37,802 nucleotides of DNA. Source: an uncultured Ruminococcus sp. (GTDB lineage Bacteria > Bacillota > Clostridia > Oscillospirales > Acutalibacteraceae). The notes beneath the pieces were generated by a model that was not told the DNA's origin, searched no databases, and saw nothing but the letters and a program-made list of their open reading frames with translations. How positions within the stretch are numbered: the stretch's first letter is position 1; each line of letters opens with the position of its first letter. A program made the position numbers and the translations under genes. The stretch is from assembly GCA_902767845.1 (NCBI GenBank), contig CACXIV010000014.1, positions 1-37,802 of the forward strand, given 5' to 3'. Below, piece after piece: positions 8,452 through 17,282 of this stretch.

Positions 8452-9622
8452 GGGTATCTCGGGCTCGGAGGGGTTTGAGTTTGTCGTAGCGACCTCGGCA
8501 GCGGTCGCCAAAACGGTATCGGCGGAGAAAAACGGAGTAAAATACTACGCGCTCCCCGACCGGCCTCCGGCTCTCTACGACGAGAACAAGGAGAGCAACA
8601 TCAGGGCGTGGAAGGAGCTTTTCGAGCTCGAAAAGCCCGACCTTATCGAGCTGTGGGGAACGGAGTTCACTCACGGGCTCTGCGCGCTCAGAGCCTGCGG
8701 CGGTATCCCCTCGATAGTCAGGATGCAGGGCTACCTCAGCGTTATCGCCCGGCACTACCTCGCCGGTATGACCCCGGGGGAGCTGAGGAGAAGCGTGACC
8801 TTCCGCGACGTCGTCAAGCGCGACAGCATTGTACAACAGCAGAAAAAATACTTTGAAGCCGCGAAAAAGGAGTCGGAGATGATCGAGCTTTCGGGCAGAG
8901 TCATCTGTCAAAACGGCTGGGGAGAATCGGTGATAAAGGCGAGCCACCCAAACGCGAAGGTCTGCTTTTGTCCGCTCAGCATCAGCGGCGTGTTCCAAAA
9001 GTATTCCTGGAGCGAAAAAACCGCTGAGCTGCGTTCGATAATCTGCAACGCCTCCGGCTACTCTTTGAAAGGGCTCCACGTTTTGCTCAGGGCGGTCGCC
9101 CTGCTAAAGGACAAATACCCCGGCATAAAGCTTTACGTGCCCGGAGAACCAATGGTCAGCGACGGCTCGCTGCAGTGGCTTGTCCGCAAAAGGGGATATA
9201 CAAAATACATCGAGCGGCTGATCGGCGCTCTGAATATTAAAGACAACGTGGTGTGGCTCGGAAGGCTCACCCACGAGGAGCTTGCCGCGGAGCTTGCGAA
9301 AAAAAGCGTTTTTGTTCTTTGCTCGGCGGCGGAGAACCAGTCGAGCTCTCTGATCGAGGCTATGACCGTCGGCGTGCCGTCCGTCGCATCCGCGGTCGGT
9401 GAGGTGCCCGAATTTGTGCGTAACGGAGAAAACGGACTTTTGTACCGCTTTGGAGAGCACGATGTTTTGGCTCATATGATCGACAAGGTGTTTTCCGATG
9501 AAAAGCTCGCGATAAAACTATCGGAAAACGGGAAAAAAGATATGATCGAAGCGCACGGCGCCGATATGATAAACAGCACGATGATCGATATTTACAAAAG
9601 CGTATTACGGAGAGATATATGA
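8354..9622 (+). CDS. Glycosyltransferase family 4
   Basis: The GT-B-type enzyme has 422 residues counted from the ATG at 8354 (MKVLWIVNTALEP). A TTG at 8336 is also in frame. The C-terminal domain has VWLGRLTHEELA, VFVLCSAAENQSSSLIEAM with the EX7E-type pattern, and VPSVASAVGEVPE. The gene overlaps the polymerase gene by 98 bp in a different frame. A GGAG at 8337-8340, inside the polymerase gene, can act as ribosome binding site. The stop overlaps the next ATG (ATGA). Confidence 0.84.
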   Translation: MKVLWIVNTALEPISLKLNQKPVNGLWMSAFLEGISGSEGFEFVVATSAAVAKTVSAEKNGVKYYALPDRPPALYDENKESNIRAWKELFELEKPDLIELWGTEFTHGLCALRACGGIPSIVRMQGYLSVIARHYLAGMTPGELRRSVTFRDVVKRDSIVQQQKKYFEAAKKESEMIELSGRVICQNGWGESVIKASHPNAKVCFCPLSISGVFQKYSWSEKTAELRSIICNASGYSLKGLHVLLRAVALLKDKYPGIKLYVPGEPMVSDGSLQWLVRKRGYTKYIERLIGALNIKDNVVWLGRLTHEELAAELAKKSVFVLCSAAENQSSSLIEAMTVGVPSVASAVGEVPEFVRNGENGLLYRFGEHDVLAHMIDKVFSDEKLAIKLSENGKKDMIEAHGADMINSTMIDIYKSVLRRDI

Positions 9623-10521
9623 GCGCACCTACAGTAGTTTTCGCCTATAACCGCCCGGAGCATCTTCGCCGCACGCTTTCGGCGTTGGCGGAAAACCGCG
9701 GAGCGGATAAAACGGAGCTGTTCGTGTTTGTCGACGGCCCGAAAAACGAAGGCGGAAAGCCCGTTCAGACAGAGGTTATAAACGTAGCAAAAAGCTTTGA
9801 AGGCTCTTTTAATAGCCTGAATATCTCGGCTTGTGAAAAAAACAAGGGCTTGGCAAGATCCGTCATCGGCGGAGTCTCGGAGATAATCGAAAAATACGGA
9901 CGGGCGATCGTAATAGAGGACGATTCCGTTTCCGCAAAGGGCTTTTTGAGCTTTATGAACGACGCGCTTGATTTTTACGAGAACGATCCCGAGATATGGT
10001 CGGTCGGCGGATACACCGTTCCGATGGAGCTGCCGGAGGATTATGTATACAGCGTTATCAAAACTCAGCGCTCGTCAAGCTACGCGTGGGCTACATGGAA
10101 GGATCGCTGGGAAAAGATCGACTGGGAGGTAGGCGATTACGGAGCTTTTAAAAGGGATCATTCCCTGCGCAGGCGGTTCAACCTCTGGGGCAGCGACCGC
10201 GCGGGCATGCTCGATAATCAAATGAACGGCGCGATAGATTCATGGGCGATCCGCTTTGATTACGCCATGTTCAAAAACGGCATGTATAATATCATTCCGG
10301 CACAGTCGCTCATTCAGTCGATAGGCCGCGACGGCAGCGGCACTCACGATACAGACAAATCAAAAAAAGACGACTTTTTTGCCGCGGAGCTCTCGGACAA
10401 AGAGCTTATAGTAACCCCCGAAAAGGTTGAGACAGATGAAAGAATAAGGCGTGAGTTTTGCAAGCCGTTTTATCTTCCGCCGGGCTTCAGGGCAAAGGAG
10501 TATATAAAGAACGTCTTGTAA
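9619..10521 (+). CDS. GT-A-type glycosyltransferase (GT2-like)
   Basis: This 300-residue protein begins with PTVVFAYNRPEHLRRTL and a FVDGPK strand, and has VIEDDSVSAKGFLSFMNDAL with the acidic EDD metal site. This fits sugar transferases of the GT-A superfamily. The middle part (SSSYAWATWKDRWEKIDWE) is typical of this hypothetical glycosyltransferase subgroup. It starts at the ATGA overlap with the upstream gene. Substrate unknown. Confidence 0.78.
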   Translation: MSAPTVVFAYNRPEHLRRTLSALAENRGADKTELFVFVDGPKNEGGKPVQTEVINVAKSFEGSFNSLNISACEKNKGLARSVIGGVSEIIEKYGRAIVIEDDSVSAKGFLSFMNDALDFYENDPEIWSVGGYTVPMELPEDYVYSVIKTQRSSSYAWATWKDRWEKIDWEVGDYGAFKRDHSLRRRFNLWGSDRAGMLDNQMNGAIDSWAIRFDYAMFKNGMYNIIPAQSLIQSIGRDGSGTHDTDKSKKDDFFAAELSDKELIVTPEKVETDERIRREFCKPFYLPPGFRAKEYIKNVL

Positions 10522-10534
10522 AGGGGATGGAAAT

Positions 10535-11674
10535 TTGAAATCTGTTGTGATTTTAGTCCCTTCGCTCGGTATGGGAGGAATGGAGAGGGTCTGCGTAAAC
10601 TACGCCAACCTGTTCGCACGCAGGGGCTACCGCGTGACCTTGCTCAACTTCACGTACGACGAGCCTTCGATCGTCGCCGATCTGAGCGAAAAGGTCGAAT
10701 ATATAAAAAACTACAATCCCGTACAAAGCGTATTCCATTCATCGCCAAGGGGCTTGCTCAAGGGTAAGAAAAGATTTTTGCCCTGGGGCAGGTGGATAAA
10801 ATTCCACTCGCCCGAATATCTTTACAAAAAATATATTACTGAAAAATATGATATAGAGATCGCGTTTTTCGGCAGCGAGGCAATAAAGATAATAAGCGGC
10901 TCAAAAAACAAAAACTCGTTCGGCTGGATACACAGCGTGAACGTCGAGAGCTATATCGCCGCGCTCGGGAATTTGGAAAACGCGAAAAAAGCGTACGCCG
11001 GGATCGGCAAGCTGATCTGCGTGTCGGACAAGGGCAAGGATGAGCTCGCGAGGGTGTTCGGCAGAGTAAACGGCGTTTATGTGGTGAACAATCCCAACGA
11101 TACAAAGCTGATAAGAAAAAGGTCGGCGGAGTATTCCGTTGATAAAAACGGCGTGTTCACATTTGTGACGGTCGCAAGGATCTGCGACAGGCAAAAGGGC
11201 CTTTTCAGATTGCTGGACGTTTGCAGGCAGCTGAATGATGAAGGCTTGAAATACAGCTTATGGATCGTCGGCGACGGCGAGGACTATGAAAACGTAAAAA
11301 ACAGGGTGGATGAACTCGGTCTGACGAACGTAAAGCTGTTCGGCAGGCAGGGAAACCCGTATGTATATATCAAAAGCGCGGACGTCTATTTGTGCTCCTC
11401 GTATTACGAGGGGTTCAGCATGGTGATGATGGAGGCGGTCATTCTCGGCACTCCGATGATCTCCACGGATGTTTCCGGCGCGAGAGAGATGCTCGGCGAC
11501 AGCGAATACGGAATTGTCGTCGATAATTCCGCCGAGGGCTTGCGTGACGGCATGAAAAAACTGATCACCGACAAAAGCCTGTACGCTCATTATCTTAAAA
11601 AGGCGGATGAAAGAAAGGATTTTTTGAGCGAGGACAGAATAATGGATAAGCTGGAGGGTTATTTTGAAAGCTGA
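10535..11674 (+). CDS. Glycosyltransferase family 4, paralogue of the gene at 12752
   Basis: The 379-residue GT-B protein starts at TTG 10535 after AAGGGGATGG; the first residues (MKSVVILVPSLGMGGMERV) fit the family. The C-terminal half has VTVARICDRQKGLFRLL, LFGRQGNPYVYI, CSSYYEGFSMVMMEAVILG and STDVSGAREML. It is clearly related to the GT4 at 12752 (shared IAFF, KIISGS, SADVY-CSS and STD-SG-RE blocks). With the following GT2 gene it forms one half of an apparent GT4-GT2 pair duplication. Confidence 0.86.
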   Translation: MKSVVILVPSLGMGGMERVCVNYANLFARRGYRVTLLNFTYDEPSIVADLSEKVEYIKNYNPVQSVFHSSPRGLLKGKKRFLPWGRWIKFHSPEYLYKKYITEKYDIEIAFFGSEAIKIISGSKNKNSFGWIHSVNVESYIAALGNLENAKKAYAGIGKLICVSDKGKDELARVFGRVNGVYVVNNPNDTKLIRKRSAEYSVDKNGVFTFVTVARICDRQKGLFRLLDVCRQLNDEGLKYSLWIVGDGEDYENVKNRVDELGLTNVKLFGRQGNPYVYIKSADVYLCSSYYEGFSMVMMEAVILGTPMISTDVSGAREMLGDSEYGIVVDNSAEGLRDGMKKLITDKSLYAHYLKKADERKDFLSEDRIMDKLEGYFES

Positions 11675-12755
11675 TTCAAAAGATAACGGAGCTCCGAGGC
11701 TCAGCGTGATAATGCCTGTGTACAATACGTCGGAGTTTCTGGAGGAGAGCATCAGCTCGGTGCTTCGCCAGACCTTTCGGGATTTTGAGCTTATCGCGGT
11801 CGACGACGGCTCAACGGACAACAGCCTCGAGATATGCCGGCGGTACGAGGCGGCGGACAGCCGCGTCAGAGTATTGACGCAAAAAAATCTGGGCGCCGGC
11901 GCCGCGCGCAACAAGGGCGCCGCTCATGCCCGGGCGGAGTATTTGATGTTCCTCGATTCGGACGATACCGCGGCTCCCGATATGTTCGCCAAGGCGATGA
12001 AGGTAATGAAAGAGAAAGACCCGGATCTGCTGATATTCGGCTACGAAGAGATTTTTTATTCCGAATCGGGCAAAGAGAAAAGCAGGAACGAACGCCTCCC
12101 CGAGCGGCTCGACCTGCATACCGCCGCGGACTGCCGCGCGCGGTACTGCGGACTCGTCTTTGACGCTATGCTCAACCAGCCGTGGAACAAGGTATACAAA
12201 AAAAGTATTATCGAAAAAAACGACATAAAGTTTCCAGACGTCCGAAGAACTCAGGACGCGCTTTTCAACGGCGAGTATTTTCGCCGCGTAAACAGCCTTT
12301 GTGCACTGCCGGAGCCGCTGTATTGCTTTAGGCAGAACAATAAGGGCAGGGTTTGGAAAAAGTTTCCGAGAGATTCTTATAAGATCGACGTCGGATATAA
12401 TTCTTATTTAGAAAATATACTGAGAGATTTCGGCAGATACTCCGGCGCTGACCGCGAGCTTGCCGACAGATGGTTTTTCAGCTCGGTATATCGCGACGCC
12501 GGGTATTACCGCAACCCGTACTGGGCGCTCGGCCGCCGCGAAAAAAAGGAATATGTAAAAAAAGTCATCTCGGATGATTACATCGTCGGCCGCGCCGGAT
12601 CCTCGCTCGCGCCGGACAAAAGATCCCAAAGGACAAAGCGGCGGATACTCGACGGCGACGCGTCCGGACTGATGCGCGACATCCGCTCGGGAGAGCTCAG
12701 GGACAGCGCCTACGGCTTTTATCTCGATAAGATACGCGGAAAAATAAGAAGATGA
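11664..12755 (+). CDS. Glycosyltransferase family 2
   Basis: The GT-A protein has 363 residues, with SVIMPVYNTSEFLEESISSV, AVDDGSTDNSLEICRRY and FLDSDD in the N-terminal third, the standard GT2 donor-binding set. It uses a TTG start at 11664 after GGAGGG and overlaps the upstream gene by 11 bp. The C-terminal 200 residues are likely acceptor-binding. It pairs with the upstream GT4 gene and resembles the GT2 at 13949. Confidence 0.87.
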   Translation: MKADSKDNGAPRLSVIMPVYNTSEFLEESISSVLRQTFRDFELIAVDDGSTDNSLEICRRYEAADSRVRVLTQKNLGAGAARNKGAAHARAEYLMFLDSDDTAAPDMFAKAMKVMKEKDPDLLIFGYEEIFYSESGKEKSRNERLPERLDLHTAADCRARYCGLVFDAMLNQPWNKVYKKSIIEKNDIKFPDVRRTQDALFNGEYFRRVNSLCALPEPLYCFRQNNKGRVWKKFPRDSYKIDVGYNSYLENILRDFGRYSGADRELADRWFFSSVYRDAGYYRNPYWALGRREKKEYVKKVISDDYIVGRAGSSLAPDKRSQRTKRRILDGDASGLMRDIRSGELRDSAYGFYLDKIRGKIRR

Positions 12756-13894
12756 AAACAGTGAAAAAAATACTATTTGTATCTCCGTCGCTCAGCATGG
12801 GCGGTCAGGAAAAAATGCTCGTCGCGCTGTCTAACCTGCTGTCGAAAAACGGATATGATGTAACGGTTGTGATCTATAACCCGTTTTTTGATCTTAAAGC
12901 CGAGCTCGACGACGGCGTAAGGCTGATCTACATGCCGCCAAAGCCAAAGCTCGGCAAAAAGATCCCGTATATCCGCCACAAGTTTTACGATTACGGTCTT
13001 TGGGAGACCCGCGCCTCGGCAAAGCAGCTTTACCGCTATTACGTGGGCGGTGAGAAGTTCGACGTTGAGATAGCGTTTTTCCGCGGACGTTCGGTAAAGA
13101 TAATCAGCGGCTCCGATGATCCCGATTCAAAAAAGCTCGCGTGGGTACACAGCGACTTTGAACGCTGCGAGGGCATAGCCGGGAATTTCAAAAGCATGGA
13201 CGCGGTCAAAAAGGCGTACGGGGCTTTTGACCGGATAATCTGCGTTTCAAATCAGGCGGAAAGTTCATTCGGCAAGGTGATCGGGCTGAGCGAAAGAACC
13301 GTTACGCTTCGCAATTTTGTCAATGCCGCGGAGATAACCGAAAAATCAAAAATGCCCTGCGATTTCAAAAAGGACTGCTTTACGGTGATGTCGGTCGGCA
13401 GACTGCACGCCGTCAAGGGCTACGACCGCCTGCTCCGAGCCTGCGCGAGGCTGGATAAGATCCGCAAAACAAGGCTTGTGCTGATCGGCGGCGGAGATCA
13501 GGAAGAAAAATTGAAAGCGCTCGCGGCTGAGCTCCAATATGACAAGCTGACGCTTTTGGGTCAGCAGGAGAATCCGTATAAATACATGAGAAGCGCCGAT
13601 CTGTATGTCTGCTCGTCGCATTTTGAGGGCTACAACCTTACGGTCGCTGAAGCGCTTGTTCTCGGGCTCCCCGTGCTCAGCACCGACTGCAGCGGACCGC
13701 GGGAGATACTTGACGACGGAAAATACGGAATGATAACGGAAAACAGCGCCGAGGGGATATACGAGGGCATGCTAAAGCTCGTGAACGATCCCGGCTCGCT
13801 GAATAAATACAAAAACATCGCAAAGCAAAGAAAGACATTTTTTGACGAGAGTAAATATTTGGAAAAGATAAAAAAAATCATTGACGGGTCTTGA
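12752..13894 (+). CDS. Glycosyltransferase family 4, paralogue of the gene at 10535
   Basis: This is a GT-B protein of 380 residues. SPSLSMGGQEKMLVALSNLL at the N-terminus marks the glycine-rich acceptor loop. The donor domain has MSVGRLHAVKGYDRLL, LIGGGDQEEKL, LLGQQENPYKYM, CSSHFEGYNLTVAEALVLG and STDCSGPREIL. The ATG overlaps the stop of the upstream GT2 gene (ATGA). It is homologous along its whole length to the GT4 at 10535. Confidence 0.87.
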   Translation: MKTVKKILFVSPSLSMGGQEKMLVALSNLLSKNGYDVTVVIYNPFFDLKAELDDGVRLIYMPPKPKLGKKIPYIRHKFYDYGLWETRASAKQLYRYYVGGEKFDVEIAFFRGRSVKIISGSDDPDSKKLAWVHSDFERCEGIAGNFKSMDAVKKAYGAFDRIICVSNQAESSFGKVIGLSERTVTLRNFVNAAEITEKSKMPCDFKKDCFTVMSVGRLHAVKGYDRLLRACARLDKIRKTRLVLIGGGDQEEKLKALAAELQYDKLTLLGQQENPYKYMRSADLYVCSSHFEGYNLTVAEALVLGLPVLSTDCSGPREILDDGKYGMITENSAEGIYEGMLKLVNDPGSLNKYKNIAKQRKTFFDESKYLEKIKKIIDGS

Positions 13895-13948
13895 AACGAT
13901 ACGGCGTTTTACAGCGGCGTTCCTGTTCGTTGAAGGGAGATGACTCCG

Positions 13949-15010
13949 GTGAAACACAAGCTGACCGTTTTGATAACGGTTTACAATATCGCTGAATACC
14001 TGCCCCGCTTTTTTGAATGTATGAAAAACCAGTCGTTTGACGATTACAGCCTGCTGATAATCGACGACGGCTCGACCGACGATTCGCTTGAAATATGCAG
14101 GCGGTTCGCCGAAAATGACGACAGAATAGTTATAGTGCCCGTTGAGCACGTCGGTATCTCGCAGGCGAGGAACATCGGCATCAGCCATATAGATACTCCG
14201 CTGACCGCCTTTGCCGACGGCGACGATTATTTTGAGGACGATTACCTGTCCCATCTTGTTCGGGCACTTGAAAAATACAACGCCGATCTGTCGATCTCAA
14301 GGGTGGAGTATATCGACGAGATCGGTCAAAAGCCCGTTGCGGTCCATCCGGAAAAAGGCGTAACGCTCATCAAAAAGGATGAGATAAAAAAAGCGCTTCC
14401 CGTTTTGCTGCGCGACCGAAGGCTTAATTACCTTTACGCAAAGGCGTTCCGCTCCGATATCCTTAAACAGATCGGCGTTGAGAAGGATGTTAAGCAGGGA
14501 TCCGACACGATGTTCGTGTTTCAGTACCTTGAAAGGGCGCGGTCGGTCGTGCTGATCGACGACGTCGATTATCACTATATAAAGTATCAAACCCGGTCTG
14601 TCACATCATACAGCGGCAGCGACGCTTTTGACAGGCTGATCAGGATAAACAACTACATACGCGACTTTTCCGAGGCTCACGGTCTGATGACAGAAGAGCT
14701 TTTGACGGAAATCGACGGAAGGATTTTTATTTCCGCTCTGTGGATGATCGAAAAGATAATGAACACCGCCGGATCCGACCCGCAAAAGTCGGAGGAAATT
14801 GACAAAATCCTAAATAATGAGTATTATATTGAGGCGTACGAACGCCGAAAAAACGAGCTTGAAAAGTATGATTTTGAGCCTGTAATGCCGCAAAGCGGAA
14901 AAAGTTTTTACCAAAAAACGCTCAGACGGCAAAAAAGCCTGGCGTTCAGGGGAAGGATCTTAAAACGGCTTCCCGGTTTCGCGCTCAGGCTTTACGGAAC
15001 CGTAAGATGA
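13949..15010 (+). CDS. Glycosyltransferase family 2
   Basis: The protein has 353 residues from the GTG at 13949. An in-frame ATG at 13940 directly abuts GAAGGGAG and is too close to it, so the GTG with about 8-base spacing is preferred. The N-terminus (KLTVLITVYNIAEYLP), IDDGSTDDSLEICRRF and ADGDD in place of DSDD are GT2 hallmarks. It is the last glycosyltransferase before the exporter genes and resembles the GT2 at 11664. Confidence 0.85.
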   Translation: MKHKLTVLITVYNIAEYLPRFFECMKNQSFDDYSLLIIDDGSTDDSLEICRRFAENDDRIVIVPVEHVGISQARNIGISHIDTPLTAFADGDDYFEDDYLSHLVRALEKYNADLSISRVEYIDEIGQKPVAVHPEKGVTLIKKDEIKKALPVLLRDRRLNYLYAKAFRSDILKQIGVEKDVKQGSDTMFVFQYLERARSVVLIDDVDYHYIKYQTRSVTSYSGSDAFDRLIRINNYIRDFSEAHGLMTEELLTEIDGRIFISALWMIEKIMNTAGSDPQKSEEIDKILNNEYYIEAYERRKNELEKYDFEPVMPQSGKSFYQKTLRRQKSLAFRGRILKRLPGFALRLYGTVR

Positions 15011-15032
15011 CAAACCTAACGGAGGAATAATC

Positions 15033-15875
15033 TTGGCAAAAAAATGGACGGCGATAATCGAACCGCCGAAAAAAATTGTGGATCTTAAACTGAACGAGGT
15101 GTGGCGGTACCGCGACCTCATCTGGCTTTTTGTAAAGCGCGATTTTACAACGCGCTACAAGCAGACCATTCTCGGACCGCTGTGGTTTTTGATACAGCCG
15201 CTGTTTATCACGATCGCTCAGACCTTTATCTTCGGCAATGTCGCCGGGCTTTCGACCGACGGACTGCCGCAGGTGCTGTTTTATATGGGCGGCAACGTGC
15301 TTTGGCTTTACTTTTCGACCTGCCTGACGAGCACGTCGAACACCTTTAGGGGCAACGCGAGGCTCTTCGGAAAGGTGTATTTCCCGAGGCTCACTACGCC
15401 GATCGCCACGGCGATCTCGTCGCTGATAAACTTCGGGATCCAGTTTTTGATGTTCCTCGGCTTCATTTTGTTTTTTATCATCCGCGGCGCTAACGTTCAT
15501 ATCACATGGATCGCGGCGCTGACTCCGCTGATCGTGCTGCAAACGGCGATCCTCGGCGTAGGCTGCGGTATCGTTATTTCCGCGCTGACAACAAAGTACC
15601 GCGACCTTCAGGTGATGGTGAGCTTCGGCGTTATGATCTGGATGTACCTTTCTCCGGTCATCGTATCCGGCTCCTCGCTTTCCGAAAAAACATATGTGTT
15701 GATGATGCTCAACCCCGTATCCCCGGCGATAGAGCTTTTCCGCAGCGGCTGGCTCGGCTCGGGAACGACGCCGTTTTTGTTCTGGGGAATAAGCTGGGTT
15801 GTGTCGATAGCGGTGTTTTTGCTGGGCACAATTCTGTTCAACAGGATAGAAAAGACGTTTATGGATACGGTATAA
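15033..15875 (+). CDS. wzm: ABC-2 type polysaccharide export permease (Wzm/TagG-like)
   Basis: This 280-residue membrane protein has a cytoplasmic N-terminus containing LIWLFVKRDFTTRYKQTILG, typical of the Wzm/TagG/RfbA permeases, and six hydrophobic segments between about residues 50 and 270. It would form the membrane channel that moves a lipid-linked polysaccharide outward with the following ATPase. TTG start at 15033 after GGAGGA. It is 10 bp upstream of its partner gene. Confidence 0.92.
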   Translation: MAKKWTAIIEPPKKIVDLKLNEVWRYRDLIWLFVKRDFTTRYKQTILGPLWFLIQPLFITIAQTFIFGNVAGLSTDGLPQVLFYMGGNVLWLYFSTCLTSTSNTFRGNARLFGKVYFPRLTTPIATAISSLINFGIQFLMFLGFILFFIIRGANVHITWIAALTPLIVLQTAILGVGCGIVISALTTKYRDLQVMVSFGVMIWMYLSPVIVSGSSLSEKTYVLMMLNPVSPAIELFRSGWLGSGTTPFLFWGISWVVSIAVFLLGTILFNRIEKTFMDTV

Positions 15876-15885
15876 CGGAGGCAGC

Positions 15886-17166
15886 ATGGACGAAAAAGAT
15901 ATTGCGGTCAAGATAGTTCACCTTAAAAAGAAATATCGCCTCGGCGTTATCGGCGGCAGGACCCTCGGAGGAGAGATCCAGAGCTGGTTCGCCAAAAAGC
16001 GCGGAAAAGAAGACCCTAACGTGCAGATCGGAAGGGACGCGGTCGATACCAACGAGAGCTTTTGGGCGCTCGACGATATCAACCTGGTAATAAAAAAGGG
16101 AGAGCGCCTCGGCATAATCGGGCGCAACGGCGCCGGCAAATCGACGCTGCTAAAGATATTCTCCCGGGTAACGGCTCCCACCGAGGGCAAGATCTACGTC
16201 GACGGACGCGTTTCGTCGATGCTCGAGGTCGGAACGGGCTTCCACGAGGAGCTCACCGGCAGGGAGAACGTATATTTAAACGGCGCGATCCTGGGCATGA
16301 CGCGCGCCGAGATCGACAGAAAGATCGAAGACATCATCGAGTTCTCGGAGTGCAGAAGGTTCATTGACACCCCGGTAAAAAGATATTCCTCGGGAATGAC
16401 GGTAAAGCTCGCGTTCGCGATCTCGGCGTTCCTTGACTCTGATATTCTTGTAATGGACGAGGTGCTCGCGGTCGGCGACGTAAAATTCCAGCAGAAATGC
16501 CTCGGGAAAATGAGCGACGTTTCTCAGGATGAGGGCAAGACGGTGCTCTATGTCAGCCATAACATGGAGACTATCCGTCAGCTCTGCGACAGGTGCATAG
16601 TGCTCGACCGCGGCAAGCTTATTTATGACGGCGAAGTGGAAGAGGCTATCTCTATCTACGCGGACATAAAGAGGGGCGATATCGCCTCGTTCACGGATCT
16701 CAGAAAAGCAAAGCGCTACCGCAGCGTAAGGCTTGTTCGTCCGGCGTCCTTTGTGTCGGTGGAGTTTCTCGGCAGAAAGGAAAACCTGTTCAAAAACAGC
16801 GAGACGGTGTCGGTCAGGATAATCATTGAATCCGAGCTTGAATATAAGGACGCCAAGATCCGCTTCGGTTACAACGATATTTATGAGCGCAAGGCGGCGT
16901 CGTCGTTCTGCGTGGATATCGGAGATATCGGCCAGGGCAAAAACGAGCTCGTGCTCGACGCGTGCTTTGACGGACTTGTCGGGGGGAGCTACCGCACCGA
17001 GATGGTTCTGTTCATCTCAAACGATTTCGGCTCGGTTCGCGAAATAGATATAATCCCCGAGGCGTTTTACTTTGAGATAACCGAAGATAACAAGCAGTTT
17101 GAGTGGAATACGATGAGGTGGGGTGCCGTAAGGTTAAAGGATATGTCGTGCCGCAGCCGGAAATAA
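15886..17166 (+). CDS. wzt: ABC polysaccharide export ATPase with C-terminal carbohydrate-binding domain (Wzt)
   Basis: The protein has 426 residues. The nucleotide-binding domain spans about residues 1-260: Walker A GRNGAGKST near 79-87, signature YSSGM at 167-171, Walker B ILVMDE at 187-192 and the switch H225. An extra domain follows (about 275-426), rich in beta strands, as in Wzt proteins that recognise the non-reducing end of their polysaccharide. It is the last gene of the operon. The C-terminal domain implies export of a defined, capped chain rather than generic teichoic acid export. Confidence 0.92.
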   Translation: MDEKDIAVKIVHLKKKYRLGVIGGRTLGGEIQSWFAKKRGKEDPNVQIGRDAVDTNESFWALDDINLVIKKGERLGIIGRNGAGKSTLLKIFSRVTAPTEGKIYVDGRVSSMLEVGTGFHEELTGRENVYLNGAILGMTRAEIDRKIEDIIEFSECRRFIDTPVKRYSSGMTVKLAFAISAFLDSDILVMDEVLAVGDVKFQQKCLGKMSDVSQDEGKTVLYVSHNMETIRQLCDRCIVLDRGKLIYDGEVEEAISIYADIKRGDIASFTDLRKAKRYRSVRLVRPASFVSVEFLGRKENLFKNSETVSVRIIIESELEYKDAKIRFGYNDIYERKAASSFCVDIGDIGQGKNELVLDACFDGLVGGSYRTEMVLFISNDFGSVREIDIIPEAFYFEITEDNKQFEWNTMRWGAVRLKDMSCRSRK

Positions 17167-17174
17167 AAATACTA

Positions 17175-17237
17175 TTGACATAGTTAAGCAGGCTTTTGTA
17201 TAATAAAAATGTATATAATCATTCGCTCTAAAGCCTG
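17175..17237 (+). promoter_or_regulatory. Consensus promoter and inverted repeat before the channel-EAL cassette
   Basis: TTGACA (17175-17180) and TATAAT (17199-17204) are both perfect boxes, separated by 18 bases. An 8-bp inverted repeat (CAGGCTTT at 17189-17196, AAAGCCTG at 17230-17237) flanks the -10 box and start point and could be a regulatory site. No terminator is visible after wzt, so some read-through from the exopolysaccharide operon is possible. Confidence 0.7.
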
Positions 17238-17282
17238 AAACGATCGGCTGCATGTTCGTTTCCGTGCTTGTCAGGAGGAAAA

